Source: Edaphobacter dinghuensis
Lineage (GTDB): Bacteria; Acidobacteriota; Terriglobia; Terriglobales; Acidobacteriaceae
DNA: 64,000 nucleotides
Assembly: GCF_014640335.1 (NCBI RefSeq)
Contig: NZ_BMGT01000003.1
Span: 789,149-853,148, forward strand
Direction: 5' to 3'
The notes under the pieces are model-generated. The model saw only the letters and a program-made list of their open reading frames with translations. It did not search any database and was not told the origin of the DNA. Of this stretch, positions 32,982 through 42,493 are shown one piece after another (the stretch's first letter is position 1; the number at the start of each line of letters is the position of its first letter). Position numbers and translations under genes: made by a program.

Positions 32982-33692
32982 CTACTTCTTCTTCAAAAGA
33001 GGCAATACCAGAGGCAAGACGTTTTTGGCTACGATCTTGTTTCCCTCTGCGGTGGCGTGGGTCTGGTCGGCCTGCATCATGCCGGGCGTGCCGTAGACGC
33101 CTTTGAGCAGAAAGGGAAGCATGGGAACTCGATGCTTCTTTGCCAGCAGTGTGTAGGTTGCGTCGAACTGCTTGATGTAGTCGGGGCCGTAGTCGGGCGG
33201 CAAAGTGATTCCGGCGAGCACGACCTTTGCGCCGCTGGCCTGTAGCGTGGTAACGATCTTGTCAAGATTGGCGCGGGAGTCTGCGATGGGCAGGCCGCGC
33301 AGGCCATCGTTGCCGCCGAGTTCGACAACGACGACGGAAGGCTTGAGCGAGAGAATGTGGTCGAGGCGGTCGACGGCGTCTTTGGTGGTGTTGCCACTGA
33401 TGCCCTCGTTGACGACGCGGTAGTGATAGCCACGCGCGTCGAGGTCAGCTTGCAGAAAGTCCGGGTAGCTGTTGCCGGGGTCGGTTCCGTAGCCCGCGGT
33501 GAGGCTGTCGCCGAAGCAGACGAGCAGGGGACGGTTGTCGGGAGCTACTGCTGGAGGTGGCGTGGCGGGTTGCGGCTGTACAGTGGAGACTGCGCTGGTG
33601 GGCGAAGGTTGTGGCGCGGGTTGGTCTGACTTGCATCCGCACATGCCTGTGGTGACAGCCGCTAAGATAAAGAGAACTTCAATCTGCCGCAT
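32982..33692 (-). CDS. GDSL arylesterase lipoprotein (TesA-like)
   Basis: 236 residues from the ATG at 33692; the open frame extends upstream but only the inner start gives a signal peptide (VLFILAAVTTGMCGC lipobox). A Pro/Thr/Gln-rich linker precedes an SGNH hydrolase: CFGDSLTAGYG (Ser near 62), EGISGNTT, ELGGNDGLRG and DQTHATAEG (Asp/His of the triad). Such esterases hydrolyse thioesters or aryl esters in the periplasm. It is divergent from a YbbA/YbbP-like ABC pair, the same neighbourhood as E. coli tesA. Confidence 0.87.
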   Translation of the reverse strand: MRQIEVLFILAAVTTGMCGCKSDQPAPQPSPTSAVSTVQPQPATPPPAVAPDNRPLLVCFGDSLTAGYGTDPGNSYPDFLQADLDARGYHYRVVNEGISGNTTKDAVDRLDHILSLKPSVVVVELGGNDGLRGLPIADSRANLDKIVTTLQASGAKVVLAGITLPPDYGPDYIKQFDATYTLLAKKHRVPMLPFLLKGVYGTPGMMQADQTHATAEGNKIVAKNVLPLVLPLLKKK

Positions 33693-33723
33693 ACGTATCA
33701 AATTATCAGGAGGAGCGACGCCG

Positions 33724-34461
33724 GTGAATGCTATGGAAGGCAGGACGGCTTCGATGGTCCAGGTGGACGGGTTGCACAAGTCGATCCGCAATGGATCGCG
33801 AACGGTAGATATTTTGAAGGGTGTGGACTTCTCCATTCCGCAGGGCCAGTTTGCGGCGATCATGGGGGCGTCGGGCAGCGGCAAGTCGACGCTGTTGGGG
33901 CTGCTGGCAGGGCTCGATACGCCTAGCTCCGGCGATGTGCGGCTGAATGGAATCGCGATCAGCTATCTGCCGGAGGACAAGCTGGCGCAGGTGCGGGGAA
34001 AGACGATTGGATTTGTCTTTCAGTCGTATCAGCTGATTCCTACGCTGACGGCGCTTGAGAATGTTCTGCTGCCTTATGAGCTGAATGCGGGCGAGACGCA
34101 GGACGGCCTGGCGCGGGCACGTGAGCTGCTGACTAGTGTTGGGCTGGGCGACCGGCTGGGGCACTATCCGGTGCAGCTCTCGGGCGGTGAGCAGCAGAGA
34201 GTGGCGCTGGCGCGGGCGTTTATTCTGCGGCCTCCGATTGTGCTGGCCGATGAGCCTACGGGAAATTTGGACAGCACCAATGGACAGCATGTGCTGGAAC
34301 TGTTGTTGAACCTGAATCGGAAGGAAGGCACGACGCTGGTGCTGGTGACACACGATGCTGCGCTGGCCGCCTATGCCGACCGCAGGATTACGCTGCGGGA
34401 TGGCTTGATTGTCTCCGACGAGACTGGTCGCAGCGCGACCGCGTCTGTGGAGAGCAAGTAG
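33724..34461 (+). CDS. ABC transporter ATP-binding protein (YbbA/LolD-like)
   Basis: 246 residues from the GTG at 33724, preceded by AGGAGGAG with eight spacer bases. Walker A is [14 protein letters not shown]-loop is GFVFQSYQLIPTLTALENVL, signature is [20 protein letters not shown], and Walker B is [12 protein letters not shown]. It is a cytoplasmic ATPase for FtsX-type permeases, followed two bases later by an 860-residue permease. The tesA-ybbA-ybbP-like order supports the YbbA assignment; the substrate of this system is unknown. Confidence 0.87.
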   Translation: MNAMEGRTASMVQVDGLHKSIRNGSRTVDILKGVDFSIPQGQFAAIMGASGSGKSTLLGLLAGLDTPSSGDVRLNGIAISYLPEDKLAQVRGKTIGFVFQSYQLIPTLTALENVLLPYELNAGETQDGLARARELLTSVGLGDRLGHYPVQLSGGEQQRVALARAFILRPPIVLADEPTGNLDSTNGQHVLELLLNLNRKEGTTLVLVTHDAALAAYADRRITLRDGLIVSDETGRSATASVESK

Positions 34462-34463
34462 CG

Positions 34464-37046
34464 ATGGCGGGGCTCTCGTACCGCTCGGCTATACGGATTG
34501 CCGCACGCGAGATGCGTTCGTCGCGGGGCAAGTTTTTCTTTGTCATTCTCTCGGTTGCAATTGGTGTTGCCGCGCTGACTGGTGTTCGCGGATTTTCTTC
34601 TTCGTTTCGCGCGACGCTGCTGACGCGGGCGCGCAGCATTATGGCGGCTGACGTCTCCGCAAGGATGTTTGAGCAGTCGACGCCGGAGCAGCAAAAGGGG
34701 TTGGACGCGATTGCCGCCGAGGGTGTGGAGACGACGCCGGTGACGGAGCTGCTGTCGATGGCGAGCTCGCCGAAGACGCTCGATCCTCTGTTGGTCTCGC
34801 TGAAGGCGGTCGATCCGGCGATGTATCCCTTTTATGGGACGGTTGAGCTTGCTCCTGCGGCTGCGTTGAAGAGCGTGCTGACGGCCAACAGCGTCGTGGT
34901 TGCGGACGATCTGCTGGTGCGGCTGCATATGAAGGTTGGCGACGATCTGAAGATCGGCAACAAGCTATTCCGCATCGCTTCGGTCGTCGTAAATGAGCCT
35001 GATCGGTTGTCGGGAAACTTTGCCGCGGGGCCTCGGGTGTTGATCTCACGGGAGGGGCTGGATGCGAGCGGTCTGCTCGCTCCGGGAAGCCATGCAGGGC
35101 AGCGATTCTTGTTCAAGCTGCCTGCTCCGCGCGACGGCAGCGCGATGCCGGATGCTAAGGTGGCAGCGTTGCGGGATCGCCTGGAGAAACTGCTGCCGGA
35201 GTCGCGGGTGATCGACTACCGCGAGACCAATCCTGCGCTGACGCAGGGGCTGGACCGGGCAACGAACCTGCTTTCGTTGATGAGCCTGGTGGCGCTGATT
35301 CTGGGTGCGATCGGTGTCGGCATGGCGATGCGGACCCATCTGCAGCAACGGCTGGACACGATTGCGATTATGAAGTCGCTGGGCGCAAGCTCCGGACAGA
35401 TCATGAAGATTTACCTGTTGCAGACGCTGTTGCTGGGGCTGCTGGGAGGCGTGATCGGTGTCGCGTTAGGCGTTGGGGTGCAGATGGCATTTCCACATCT
35501 GCTCGCGGGCTTGCTGCACATGCAGACCGAGATTCATGTGCAGGGCCGCACGGTGCTGACCGGGCTTGGAGTAGGTATGCTGACGACGCTGCTATTTACG
35601 CTGCCTCCCTTGCTCGATATTCGCGGCGTGCGTCCGGTCCTGATTCTGCGAAGAGCGGTCGAGGAGAGCGACGATCCGTTTGTGACGGCGGTCTTTCGCA
35701 AGCTGCGCAAGAACGGCGTACAGGTGGGAGCTGCCATTTTAATTCTGGCAGGGCTGGCGGCGATTGCAGCGACGCTGACCGATTCTGCGATGGTGGGCGG
35801 AGTCTTTTCGCTGGGGCTGGTCTCCGTGCTGGCGGTTCTGCTGGCGGCTTCGGCGCTGGTGCTTGCCGGGCTGAAGCGCTTGCTGAAAGGGACACGGCTG
35901 AGGCTGCCTTCGGCGGTACGGCACGGGCTGGCGAACCTCTATCGTCCGGGTAATCCTTCGGCGGCTCTGCTGGCTGCGCTGGGTCTGGGCGTGATGCAGA
36001 TCATGACGGTCTACTTTGTGCAGCAGGCCGTAGTGCGCGAGCTGCATATCAGCAGCGCGCCGAATCTGCCCAACGTCTTTCTGGTGGATATTACGCCGAG
36101 CGAGATTGACGGCGTGCGCTCCCTGCTGAAGGCGCAGCCGAGCGTGACCGCTCCGGCGGAGATGATGCCGGTAGTGTCGTCACGCATCATCGAGATCGAC
36201 GGCGTGGCAGTGAGCCAGGCGAAGCTGAAGAACTTTCCCAAGCGGATGCTGCAATCGATCTCGCTGACCTGGGCGACGGCCCCGCCGCCGGGAACCAGTG
36301 TTACTGCAGGCAAGTGGTGGCAGGCGGCAGAAAGATCTCCGGTAGTGGCGGTGAATGAGCGGGATGCAGAGCGTCTGGGAGTGAAGGTCGGGTCGCACCT
36401 CACCTTTGCCGCGCAGGACTCGCGATTTGTCGCAACCGTTGTGGCGTTGACCAAGGCGGACGGGCAACACGCTTATTCGCGGGCGTCGTTTTTTCTGCCG
36501 CCGCCTGTGCTGGCAGGGCTACCGGCGGTTTGGTACGGAGGTGTCCACGCCGATCCGGCGCGAGTCGGGGAGTTGCAGCGGGCCCTTTACAAGAGCTATC
36601 CGACGGTGACGGTGATCAATGTTGCCCAGGCGTTGGAGACAGTGCGATCGGTGGTGATCCAGATCACGTATGTGATCCAGTTTCTGGCGGCGTTCTCCAT
36701 CTTTGCGGGCATCGTCATCCTTGCCAGCAGCATCGCCGGGACACGGTATCGCAGGATCAGGGAAGTAGTGGTGCTGAAGACGCTGGGAGCGACACGGGGC
36801 CGGATCGCGACGATCTTCTCGATCGAGTTCGCGGTGCTGGGCCTGGTTGCTGGGATAGTTGGTATTACCTGTGCCAACCTGATCGCGCGAGTTTTGTTGC
36901 ATCGAATGCAGATTGTGTTCCATTGGCAGTGGGGATGGTCGGCCGTGGCTCTGGTGGGAACGGCGGCGCTGACGGTGGCGACAGGGTGGATGGCCAGCCA
37001 TCGAATCCTAGGCCAGAAGCCTCTGGAAGTTCTTCGAGAAGAATAG
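34464..37046 (+). CDS. Large FtsX-family ABC permease (YbbP-like)
   Basis: 860 residues with the YbbP double-module layout: an N-terminal helix (GKFFFVILSVAIGVAALTGV), a first periplasmic domain, a first FtsX module near 270-400 (AIMKSLGASSGQIMKIYLLQ), a central helix pair near 420-470, a second periplasmic domain, and a second FtsX module near 730-850 (VVLKTLGATRGRIATIFSIE). About ten helices in total. It starts two bases after the ATPase gene stop. Family members are linked to lipoprotein or cell-wall enzyme control, not small-molecule transport; the role here is inferred. Confidence 0.87.
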   Translation: MAGLSYRSAIRIAAREMRSSRGKFFFVILSVAIGVAALTGVRGFSSSFRATLLTRARSIMAADVSARMFEQSTPEQQKGLDAIAAEGVETTPVTELLSMASSPKTLDPLLVSLKAVDPAMYPFYGTVELAPAAALKSVLTANSVVVADDLLVRLHMKVGDDLKIGNKLFRIASVVVNEPDRLSGNFAAGPRVLISREGLDASGLLAPGSHAGQRFLFKLPAPRDGSAMPDAKVAALRDRLEKLLPESRVIDYRETNPALTQGLDRATNLLSLMSLVALILGAIGVGMAMRTHLQQRLDTIAIMKSLGASSGQIMKIYLLQTLLLGLLGGVIGVALGVGVQMAFPHLLAGLLHMQTEIHVQGRTVLTGLGVGMLTTLLFTLPPLLDIRGVRPVLILRRAVEESDDPFVTAVFRKLRKNGVQVGAAILILAGLAAIAATLTDSAMVGGVFSLGLVSVLAVLLAASALVLAGLKRLLKGTRLRLPSAVRHGLANLYRPGNPSAALLAALGLGVMQIMTVYFVQQAVVRELHISSAPNLPNVFLVDITPSEIDGVRSLLKAQPSVTAPAEMMPVVSSRIIEIDGVAVSQAKLKNFPKRMLQSISLTWATAPPPGTSVTAGKWWQAAERSPVVAVNERDAERLGVKVGSHLTFAAQDSRFVATVVALTKADGQHAYSRASFFLPPPVLAGLPAVWYGGVHADPARVGELQRALYKSYPTVTVINVAQALETVRSVVIQITYVIQFLAAFSIFAGIVILASSIAGTRYRRIREVVVLKTLGATRGRIATIFSIEFAVLGLVAGIVGITCANLIARVLLHRMQIVFHWQWGWSAVALVGTAALTVATGWMASHRILGQKPLEVLREE

Positions 37047-37117
37047 TTTAGGTTGTCTGTGCTGAATTCCATTAAGTCGTGATGTGCGTGTTTCTATAAG
37101 TTGGAATAATTTTTCTA

Positions 37118-37147
37118 TTGACATTCATTTCTTCGCTCCCGTAGATT
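37118..37147 (+). promoter_or_regulatory. Sigma-70-type promoter of the TonB receptor gene
   Basis: TTGACA (37118-37123) and TAGATT (37142-37147) are 18 bases apart, placing the transcript start near 37153. This excludes the ATG at 37151 and favours the one at 37229, which has AAGGAGAT upstream. Confidence 0.65.
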
Positions 37148-37228
37148 TCAATGCGGCTCGACAATTCCCAAATTGATCAGACCAAAAACAGAGGACGAGC
37201 TACATCATTTTCAAGGAGATCCCCGGGG

Positions 37229-40200
37229 ATGCGATTTAAAGGCATGTTGCGCATACAGGACTTAGTCCAAGCAAGTTTGGCCAGATGGATGGGAGCAGGA
37301 GTGCTTCTGGCTGCATTCGTTGGTTGCCTGTTGTTGGTTGAACCTGCGATGGCCCAGACAGGCGGTCAGGGTGCGATTCAAGGTACTGTTACAGACGCAA
37401 CCGGGGCTGTTGTGCCCAATGCGACGATTACGGCGAAGAACCAGGACAGTGGCGTCGTCACGACACGCGTATCTACCTCGGCCGGTGTCTACAATATCAA
37501 TCCGATCATCCCCGGAACCTACAGCGTGAGTGTGACCGCTCAAGGATTTCAGTCGTTCAAGCAGCAAAACCTGGTTGTAGACGCCTTGAAGGTCACCGGC
37601 CTCAACGTAACGCTCACCATCGGCAACGCCAGCGAGACGGTTACGGTAACAGAAGCCCCGCCTGCGCTGGATACTACCAACGCTACCCTTGGCGGCGTCA
37701 TCGAGAATTCAACTTATACGAATCTTCCGCTTCAGATGAACGGTCAGCAGCGCGATCCGACGGCGTTCGCCACCTTGTTGCCGGGAGCACAGTCGCAGGG
37801 CAGCGCGCGCGCTCCGATCATTGGTGGAACTGGAAACTACATTGCCGAAGTTTATGTCGACGGTCTTCCGACCACCACAGCCAATCAGCAGGGTGATAAT
37901 CGCGTTGTCTCGAACTCGATCCCGGTCGAAGCTGTCGACCAGTTCCAGGTACTGACCAGCGTTCCCGGAGCAGAATATCAGGGCGCGGGCGCGTTGAACT
38001 TCACCATCAAGTCGGGCGGCAATCAGTATCACGGTACTGCCGCGGCCTATGTTCGCAATACGATCTTCGACACCTGGGGCTTCAGCGCCCCTGCCCTGAC
38101 GCAGAAAACTGCTAGCGGAAGTACCGTTCAGGCTCAGAAGCCGGTTGAGCATCAGAATGAGCTTGTCGGAGCCGTAGGTGGTCCTATTCCGTTGACTCAT
38201 AAGAAGGGCTTCTTCTTTGTGACCTATGACAAGTATCACGGGCGCAATGGAATCAACCCAAATACGCTTACCGTTCCTACTGCTTTGATGCGTACCGGCG
38301 ACTTTACCGAGCTGTCCTCGACTGTGCCGGTCATCTATGATCCCTCTACCAACTCCTGTACTGCAAGTGGTTGCACGCGTCAGCCGTTCATGGGCATGAA
38401 GAACGGTATTCCCACGCTCAATGTCATTCCTGCCAGCCGCCTCTCTCCCATTACCCAGTACATGCAGAAGTTTTTGCCTGCTCCAACCAACGGCGGCATC
38501 GTAGGTAACTACCTCGGTGGCGTTCCTTCGGGATACGACAACTGGGAGTTTTTGAGCAAGGTTGACTACGATCTCACCCCTTCACAGCGTCTCTCGGTTG
38601 TGCTGACGCTTGGCAGCCGCAAGAATGTTCCGTTCACCGTTGGCGGAACACCGGCAGGCGTTGTTCTTCCGCTGCCCTACACGGCTGGCGGTTATGCAAC
38701 CATCAAGCCGACCATCATCGACCTGGAGCACTCCATCGTCATCAAGCCGAACCTGGTCAACCAGCTCAAGTTCGGCTTCACCCGGTTCTCGCAGCCGGTT
38801 GAGTCGCTGACCGATGGCATTGCACCTTATCGTGCGGCCGCTGATATCGGAATCACCAATCTGCCAGCGGGACAGGCATCGGACGAGTTTCCCGGTGTGA
38901 CATTCAATGCAAGCACGGCTTATCCAACGGTTCAGAGTAACTGGACTTCGAATGGTGCATCGGGCGCGACCCAGACGACCGTTCCCAATGCCTTTACTCT
39001 TGTGGATAACCTACAGTGGATCAAGGGCAAGCACTCGATGACGTTCGGCGTCCAGATGCAGTGGCTGCAGGACAACGTTGCTGCACAGCTTGGGCCTTCA
39101 GGCATCTTTACCACGACGTTTAGCCCGAACGACACGGCGAACTACACCGGTACTACGCTCGACAGCACTAAGTCCGGCTACTCCTATGCCAGCTATTTGT
39201 TAGGTGCTATCAATAGTTCTGCTACGACGATTCAGGCATTCTCTGAAGAAGGCGGACGCTACCGTCCGATCTCTCCTTACTTCCAGGACGATTGGAAGGT
39301 AAACAACAAGCTCACGCTGAACCTTGGTCTGCGGTATGACTTCTTCCCGCCATACCGCGAGGTGCAGGACCGCTGGAGCTATCTCAACCCAACCAAGATC
39401 AACCCTGCTACCGGAACGCCGGGTGTGCTCGAGTTCGCAGGTCATCGCGGAGCGGACATTAGCTGCGAGTGCAGCACTCCTGTGCACACCTATATGAAAA
39501 ACTGGGGGCCGCGTGTTGGGTTCTCCTACTCTGTCAATGACAAAACGGTTGTCCGTGGCGGCTATGCTCTGGTGTTCTCGCGGGCAGGCGGCGTGGGTGG
39601 ACGTGGCGGAGCCGGCAGCGGAACTAGTCAGGCCGGCTTTACCGCCAACCTGGTTTTGCCTGCGGCACAGACGACGGGAGCCAACGCGGGACCTTCGTAT
39701 TACCTGAACAGCCAAAATACGGACTTCGGAGGAGCTGGATATCAGTTGACCTCGCCTGCAGCGCCCAGCGCCGCAAGTCTGATCATCGGAACGGGTAACT
39801 ACATCAATGGTTCAGGCAGCGTGCAGACGGCAGGCGGCGCTCCTGGCTATGCCGATCCTTATCTGTCCGGCCGTGCTCCCGAGGTAAATTTCTATAACTT
39901 CGGCATCGAGCGCTCCGTAACTAATGACCTGACGTTGTCGGTGAACTATGCCGGCAGCAACGCACACTTCCTTGCGACCGGATCGAATGCTCGTGGTTAC
40001 TGGGCGGGTCAGCTTGATCCGGCGTATCTGGCCGGACTGGGCGCGGTGCGCGCTTCGGATGGAAAGACTCCAATCCTGAACGCTCCTGCAACGGCTGCAA
40101 ACGTCGCCATCGCGCAGACAGCGATGCCGGGAATTGCTGTACCCTATGCTGCCTACACGGCTGCTGCGGCCAAGAGTTCGGCCGCTACGGTTGCCCACAT

Positions 40201-41116
40201 GCTTACTGCATTCCCTCAATACTCCGGAACCACGGATACCTGGGGTAACGTAGGAAACGTTAGTTATAACGCGCTTCAGATCTCGTTGAACCAGCGAGAG
40301 TGGAAGGGCCTCAGCTACACACTCAACTACACGTACTCGAAGAACCTTGGCGATGACAACACCTTCCGCAGCGGTTTCAATATCCCGGCAGCGGCGATGT
40401 CGAATGGCGTTGCCTATCACCAGGGCCGTGCTGATCGCTCCTACACGACAGTAGCCGTTCCGCAGAATCTTGCAGCGTACGGCGTCTACAAGCTGCCGTT
40501 CGGCAAGGGTGGTATAGGCGGAGACAACTTCCTGGTACGGACGCTCGCGGGCGGATGGTCGTTCTCGAGTATCTTTACTTACGGCTCCGGCGTTCCTCTG
40601 GCGGTTACCTATGCGGGTTGCACCGCACCTGGACAGGGTCAGTGTATGCCGGACCTGAACCCCAACTTCAGCGGATCGGCTCGTAAGAACGGTAGCTGGG
40701 GCAAAGGAATTACCGCAGCCACATTGGGTGCGGCGCCAAGCAAGGGTGGTACTCAGTACATCGATATCAACGCCTTCTCGGTTCCGACCAACTATGGAAC
40801 GACTGCATCGGGTCAGACTGCTATCACTAAGATCGGCGATGCCCCACGCTCCGCACCGTACCAGTTGTGGAACCCAAGCACCTACGAGCTTGATGCAAGC
40901 GTTCGGCGCAGCTTCAATCTCACGCCCGAGCGTGTGAAGTTCATCTTCGAGGTTGATTGCTTGAACGTGCCCAACAAGAACACGTTTGGCGGAATCTCGA
41001 CGGCATGGGTCGATCCAAACGCGAGTCCCACGGCTGCAGCCAACTCCAACTTTGGCTCAGTCGGTTCCGCAAGCGGAAAGCGAGACTTTCAGTTTGCCGG
41101 TCACGTCAACTTCTAA
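37229..41116 (+). CDS. TonB-dependent receptor, Oar-like with carboxypeptidase-regulatory domain
   Basis: 1295 residues from the ATG at 37229 (ribosome site AAGGAGAT, eight bases upstream). Signal peptide MGAGVLLAAFVGCLLLVEPA; CarboxypepD_reg domain about 50-135 (GAIQGTVTDATGAVVPNATI); then a plug-like region and a long outer-membrane barrel (AEVYVDGLPTTTANQQGDNR; RVGFSYSVNDKTVVRGGYAL) ending in aromatic FQFAGHVNF. This is the large Acidobacterial receptor type, thought to import oligosaccharides or other polymers. The next gene is a rhamnogalacturonyl hydrolase, so pectin fragments are the likely ligand; inference. Confidence 0.88.
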   Translation: MRFKGMLRIQDLVQASLARWMGAGVLLAAFVGCLLLVEPAMAQTGGQGAIQGTVTDATGAVVPNATITAKNQDSGVVTTRVSTSAGVYNINPIIPGTYSVSVTAQGFQSFKQQNLVVDALKVTGLNVTLTIGNASETVTVTEAPPALDTTNATLGGVIENSTYTNLPLQMNGQQRDPTAFATLLPGAQSQGSARAPIIGGTGNYIAEVYVDGLPTTTANQQGDNRVVSNSIPVEAVDQFQVLTSVPGAEYQGAGALNFTIKSGGNQYHGTAAAYVRNTIFDTWGFSAPALTQKTASGSTVQAQKPVEHQNELVGAVGGPIPLTHKKGFFFVTYDKYHGRNGINPNTLTVPTALMRTGDFTELSSTVPVIYDPSTNSCTASGCTRQPFMGMKNGIPTLNVIPASRLSPITQYMQKFLPAPTNGGIVGNYLGGVPSGYDNWEFLSKVDYDLTPSQRLSVVLTLGSRKNVPFTVGGTPAGVVLPLPYTAGGYATIKPTIIDLEHSIVIKPNLVNQLKFGFTRFSQPVESLTDGIAPYRAAADIGITNLPAGQASDEFPGVTFNASTAYPTVQSNWTSNGASGATQTTVPNAFTLVDNLQWIKGKHSMTFGVQMQWLQDNVAAQLGPSGIFTTTFSPNDTANYTGTTLDSTKSGYSYASYLLGAINSSATTIQAFSEEGGRYRPISPYFQDDWKVNNKLTLNLGLRYDFFPPYREVQDRWSYLNPTKINPATGTPGVLEFAGHRGADISCECSTPVHTYMKNWGPRVGFSYSVNDKTVVRGGYALVFSRAGGVGGRGGAGSGTSQAGFTANLVLPAAQTTGANAGPSYYLNSQNTDFGGAGYQLTSPAAPSAASLIIGTGNYINGSGSVQTAGGAPGYADPYLSGRAPEVNFYNFGIERSVTNDLTLSVNYAGSNAHFLATGSNARGYWAGQLDPAYLAGLGAVRASDGKTPILNAPATAANVAIAQTAMPGIAVPYAAYTAAAAKSSAATVAHMLTAFPQYSGTTDTWGNVGNVSYNALQISLNQREWKGLSYTLNYTYSKNLGDDNTFRSGFNIPAAAMSNGVAYHQGRADRSYTTVAVPQNLAAYGVYKLPFGKGGIGGDNFLVRTLAGGWSFSSIFTYGSGVPLAVTYAGCTAPGQGQCMPDLNPNFSGSARKNGSWGKGITAATLGAAPSKGGTQYIDINAFSVPTNYGTTASGQTAITKIGDAPRSAPYQLWNPSTYELDASVRRSFNLTPERVKFIFEVDCLNVPNKNTFGGISTAWVDPNASPTAAANSNFGSVGSASGKRDFQFAGHVNF

Positions 41117-41203
41117 TGTTTTATGTAATACCCTCCAGGCGGGTAGTCGCGCTGTTTGCGTCTGCCCGCATTTTTTTTGCAGTCTGACTTAGGAGAGAGA
41201 AAA

Positions 41204-42436
41204 ATGGGTCGTTTTAGCTGGAAGTATGGCGTGGTTGTTCCGGTGCTGCTGTTGAGCGTTGGCTTCGGCGAGAGCGTGGCGCAGCAGGTGTCTTATGAGC
41301 ATGCGACCGCGAAGCAACTGGCGGGAATTGCCAAGGACAACTCGCGGCACTTTGGCGACGATCCGGACGATCCGGGGCCGTTGGCTACCGATCTCTCTTA
41401 CAAAATCTCGCCTGAAGCCGTAGGCAAGGCCATGCGCAAGGTTGCCGACTGGCAGCTCGCGCGGTCTCAGCCATATTTTGATCGCATCTGGACGTGGAGC
41501 ATCTTGTATAGCGGATTTATGGCGACCTCGGAGTCGCTGAACGATCCGAAGTATCGCGATGCCATGATGGCGATGGGAACGAAGTTCGACTGGAAGCTGC
41601 GCTCGCACCTTCCGAATGCGGACGATCAGAGCGTGGCGCAGACCTATCTTGAGCTTTATCTGTTGAAGAAGGACCCTGCGATGATGCAGCCCACTCGCGA
41701 TGAGCTGGATGCTGTTCTGGCCGCGCCGCGGATGTCGAAGATTCCGGGCAAGGAGTTGCCGTGGTGGTGGTGCGATGCTCTGTTCATGGCTCCGCCGGTT
41801 TGGGCGCGGATGTACGCGGCAACTGGCGACCAGAAATATATCTCTTATCTCGACGAAGAGTGGTGGAAGACCTCGGACCTGCTGTATGACACCAAAGAGC
41901 ACCTCTACGCCCGCGATGCCAGCTACCTGACCAAGACCGAGGCCAATGGGCAGAGGATGTTTTGGGGACGTGGAAATGGCTGGGTAATGGGCGGCATCGC
42001 TCGGACGCTCGAGTATCTGCCGAAGGACGATCCGGCGCGCCCGAAGTACGTGAAGCAGTTGCAGGAGATGTCGGCGCGCATCGCTTCGTTGCAGGGCAAG
42101 GACGGGATGTGGCGCTCGGGGCTGCTTGACCAGAGCAACTACGCGTTACCGGAGATGTCCGGTTCGGCCCTGATGACCTACGCGATGGCGTGGGGAGTCA
42201 ACGAGGGAATTCTCGACAGGAAGGTCTATCGTCCGGTGATTGAAAAGGCCTGGGCTGGGATGTTGCACCATGTCTACGCCGATGGTCGTTTAGGCTGCAT
42301 CCAGCAGACGGGAGCCGAGCCTGCTCCGTTCAAGGCCAGTTCGAGCTATACCTACGGCGTCGGAGCCTTCCTGTTGGCAGGAAGTGAGATTCGGCGCATG
42401 GACAGCCATTCTTCGGCGGGTAAACGCGTACATTGA
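41204..42436 (+). CDS. GH105-like unsaturated rhamnogalacturonyl hydrolase
   Basis: 410 residues from the ATG at 41204, with TAGGAGAGAG upstream. A signal peptide ends near SVAQQ. The alpha/alpha barrel carries WWWCDALFMAPPVWARM (Asp near 200) and FWGRGNGWVMGG (about 262), which are hallmarks of GH88/GH105 enzymes that remove the unsaturated uronic acid from lyase products such as YteR. It sits between the TonB receptor and galK. The substrate is probably unsaturated rhamnogalacturonan disaccharide, from family knowledge. Confidence 0.87.
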   Translation: MGRFSWKYGVVVPVLLLSVGFGESVAQQVSYEHATAKQLAGIAKDNSRHFGDDPDDPGPLATDLSYKISPEAVGKAMRKVADWQLARSQPYFDRIWTWSILYSGFMATSESLNDPKYRDAMMAMGTKFDWKLRSHLPNADDQSVAQTYLELYLLKKDPAMMQPTRDELDAVLAAPRMSKIPGKELPWWWCDALFMAPPVWARMYAATGDQKYISYLDEEWWKTSDLLYDTKEHLYARDASYLTKTEANGQRMFWGRGNGWVMGGIARTLEYLPKDDPARPKYVKQLQEMSARIASLQGKDGMWRSGLLDQSNYALPEMSGSALMTYAMAWGVNEGILDRKVYRPVIEKAWAGMLHHVYADGRLGCIQQTGAEPAPFKASSSYTYGVGAFLLAGSEIRRMDSHSSAGKRVH

Positions 42437-42493
42437 AGTCCATTTAGGTTGTAGGATGAATATGTCTTGCAATTTAAAGTTCGGGTGCTGTAG

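Noticed and set aside
37151..37228. Earlier ATG for the TonB receptor
   Set aside because: The promoter puts the transcript start next to it and there is no ribosome site; the ATG at 37229 has one.
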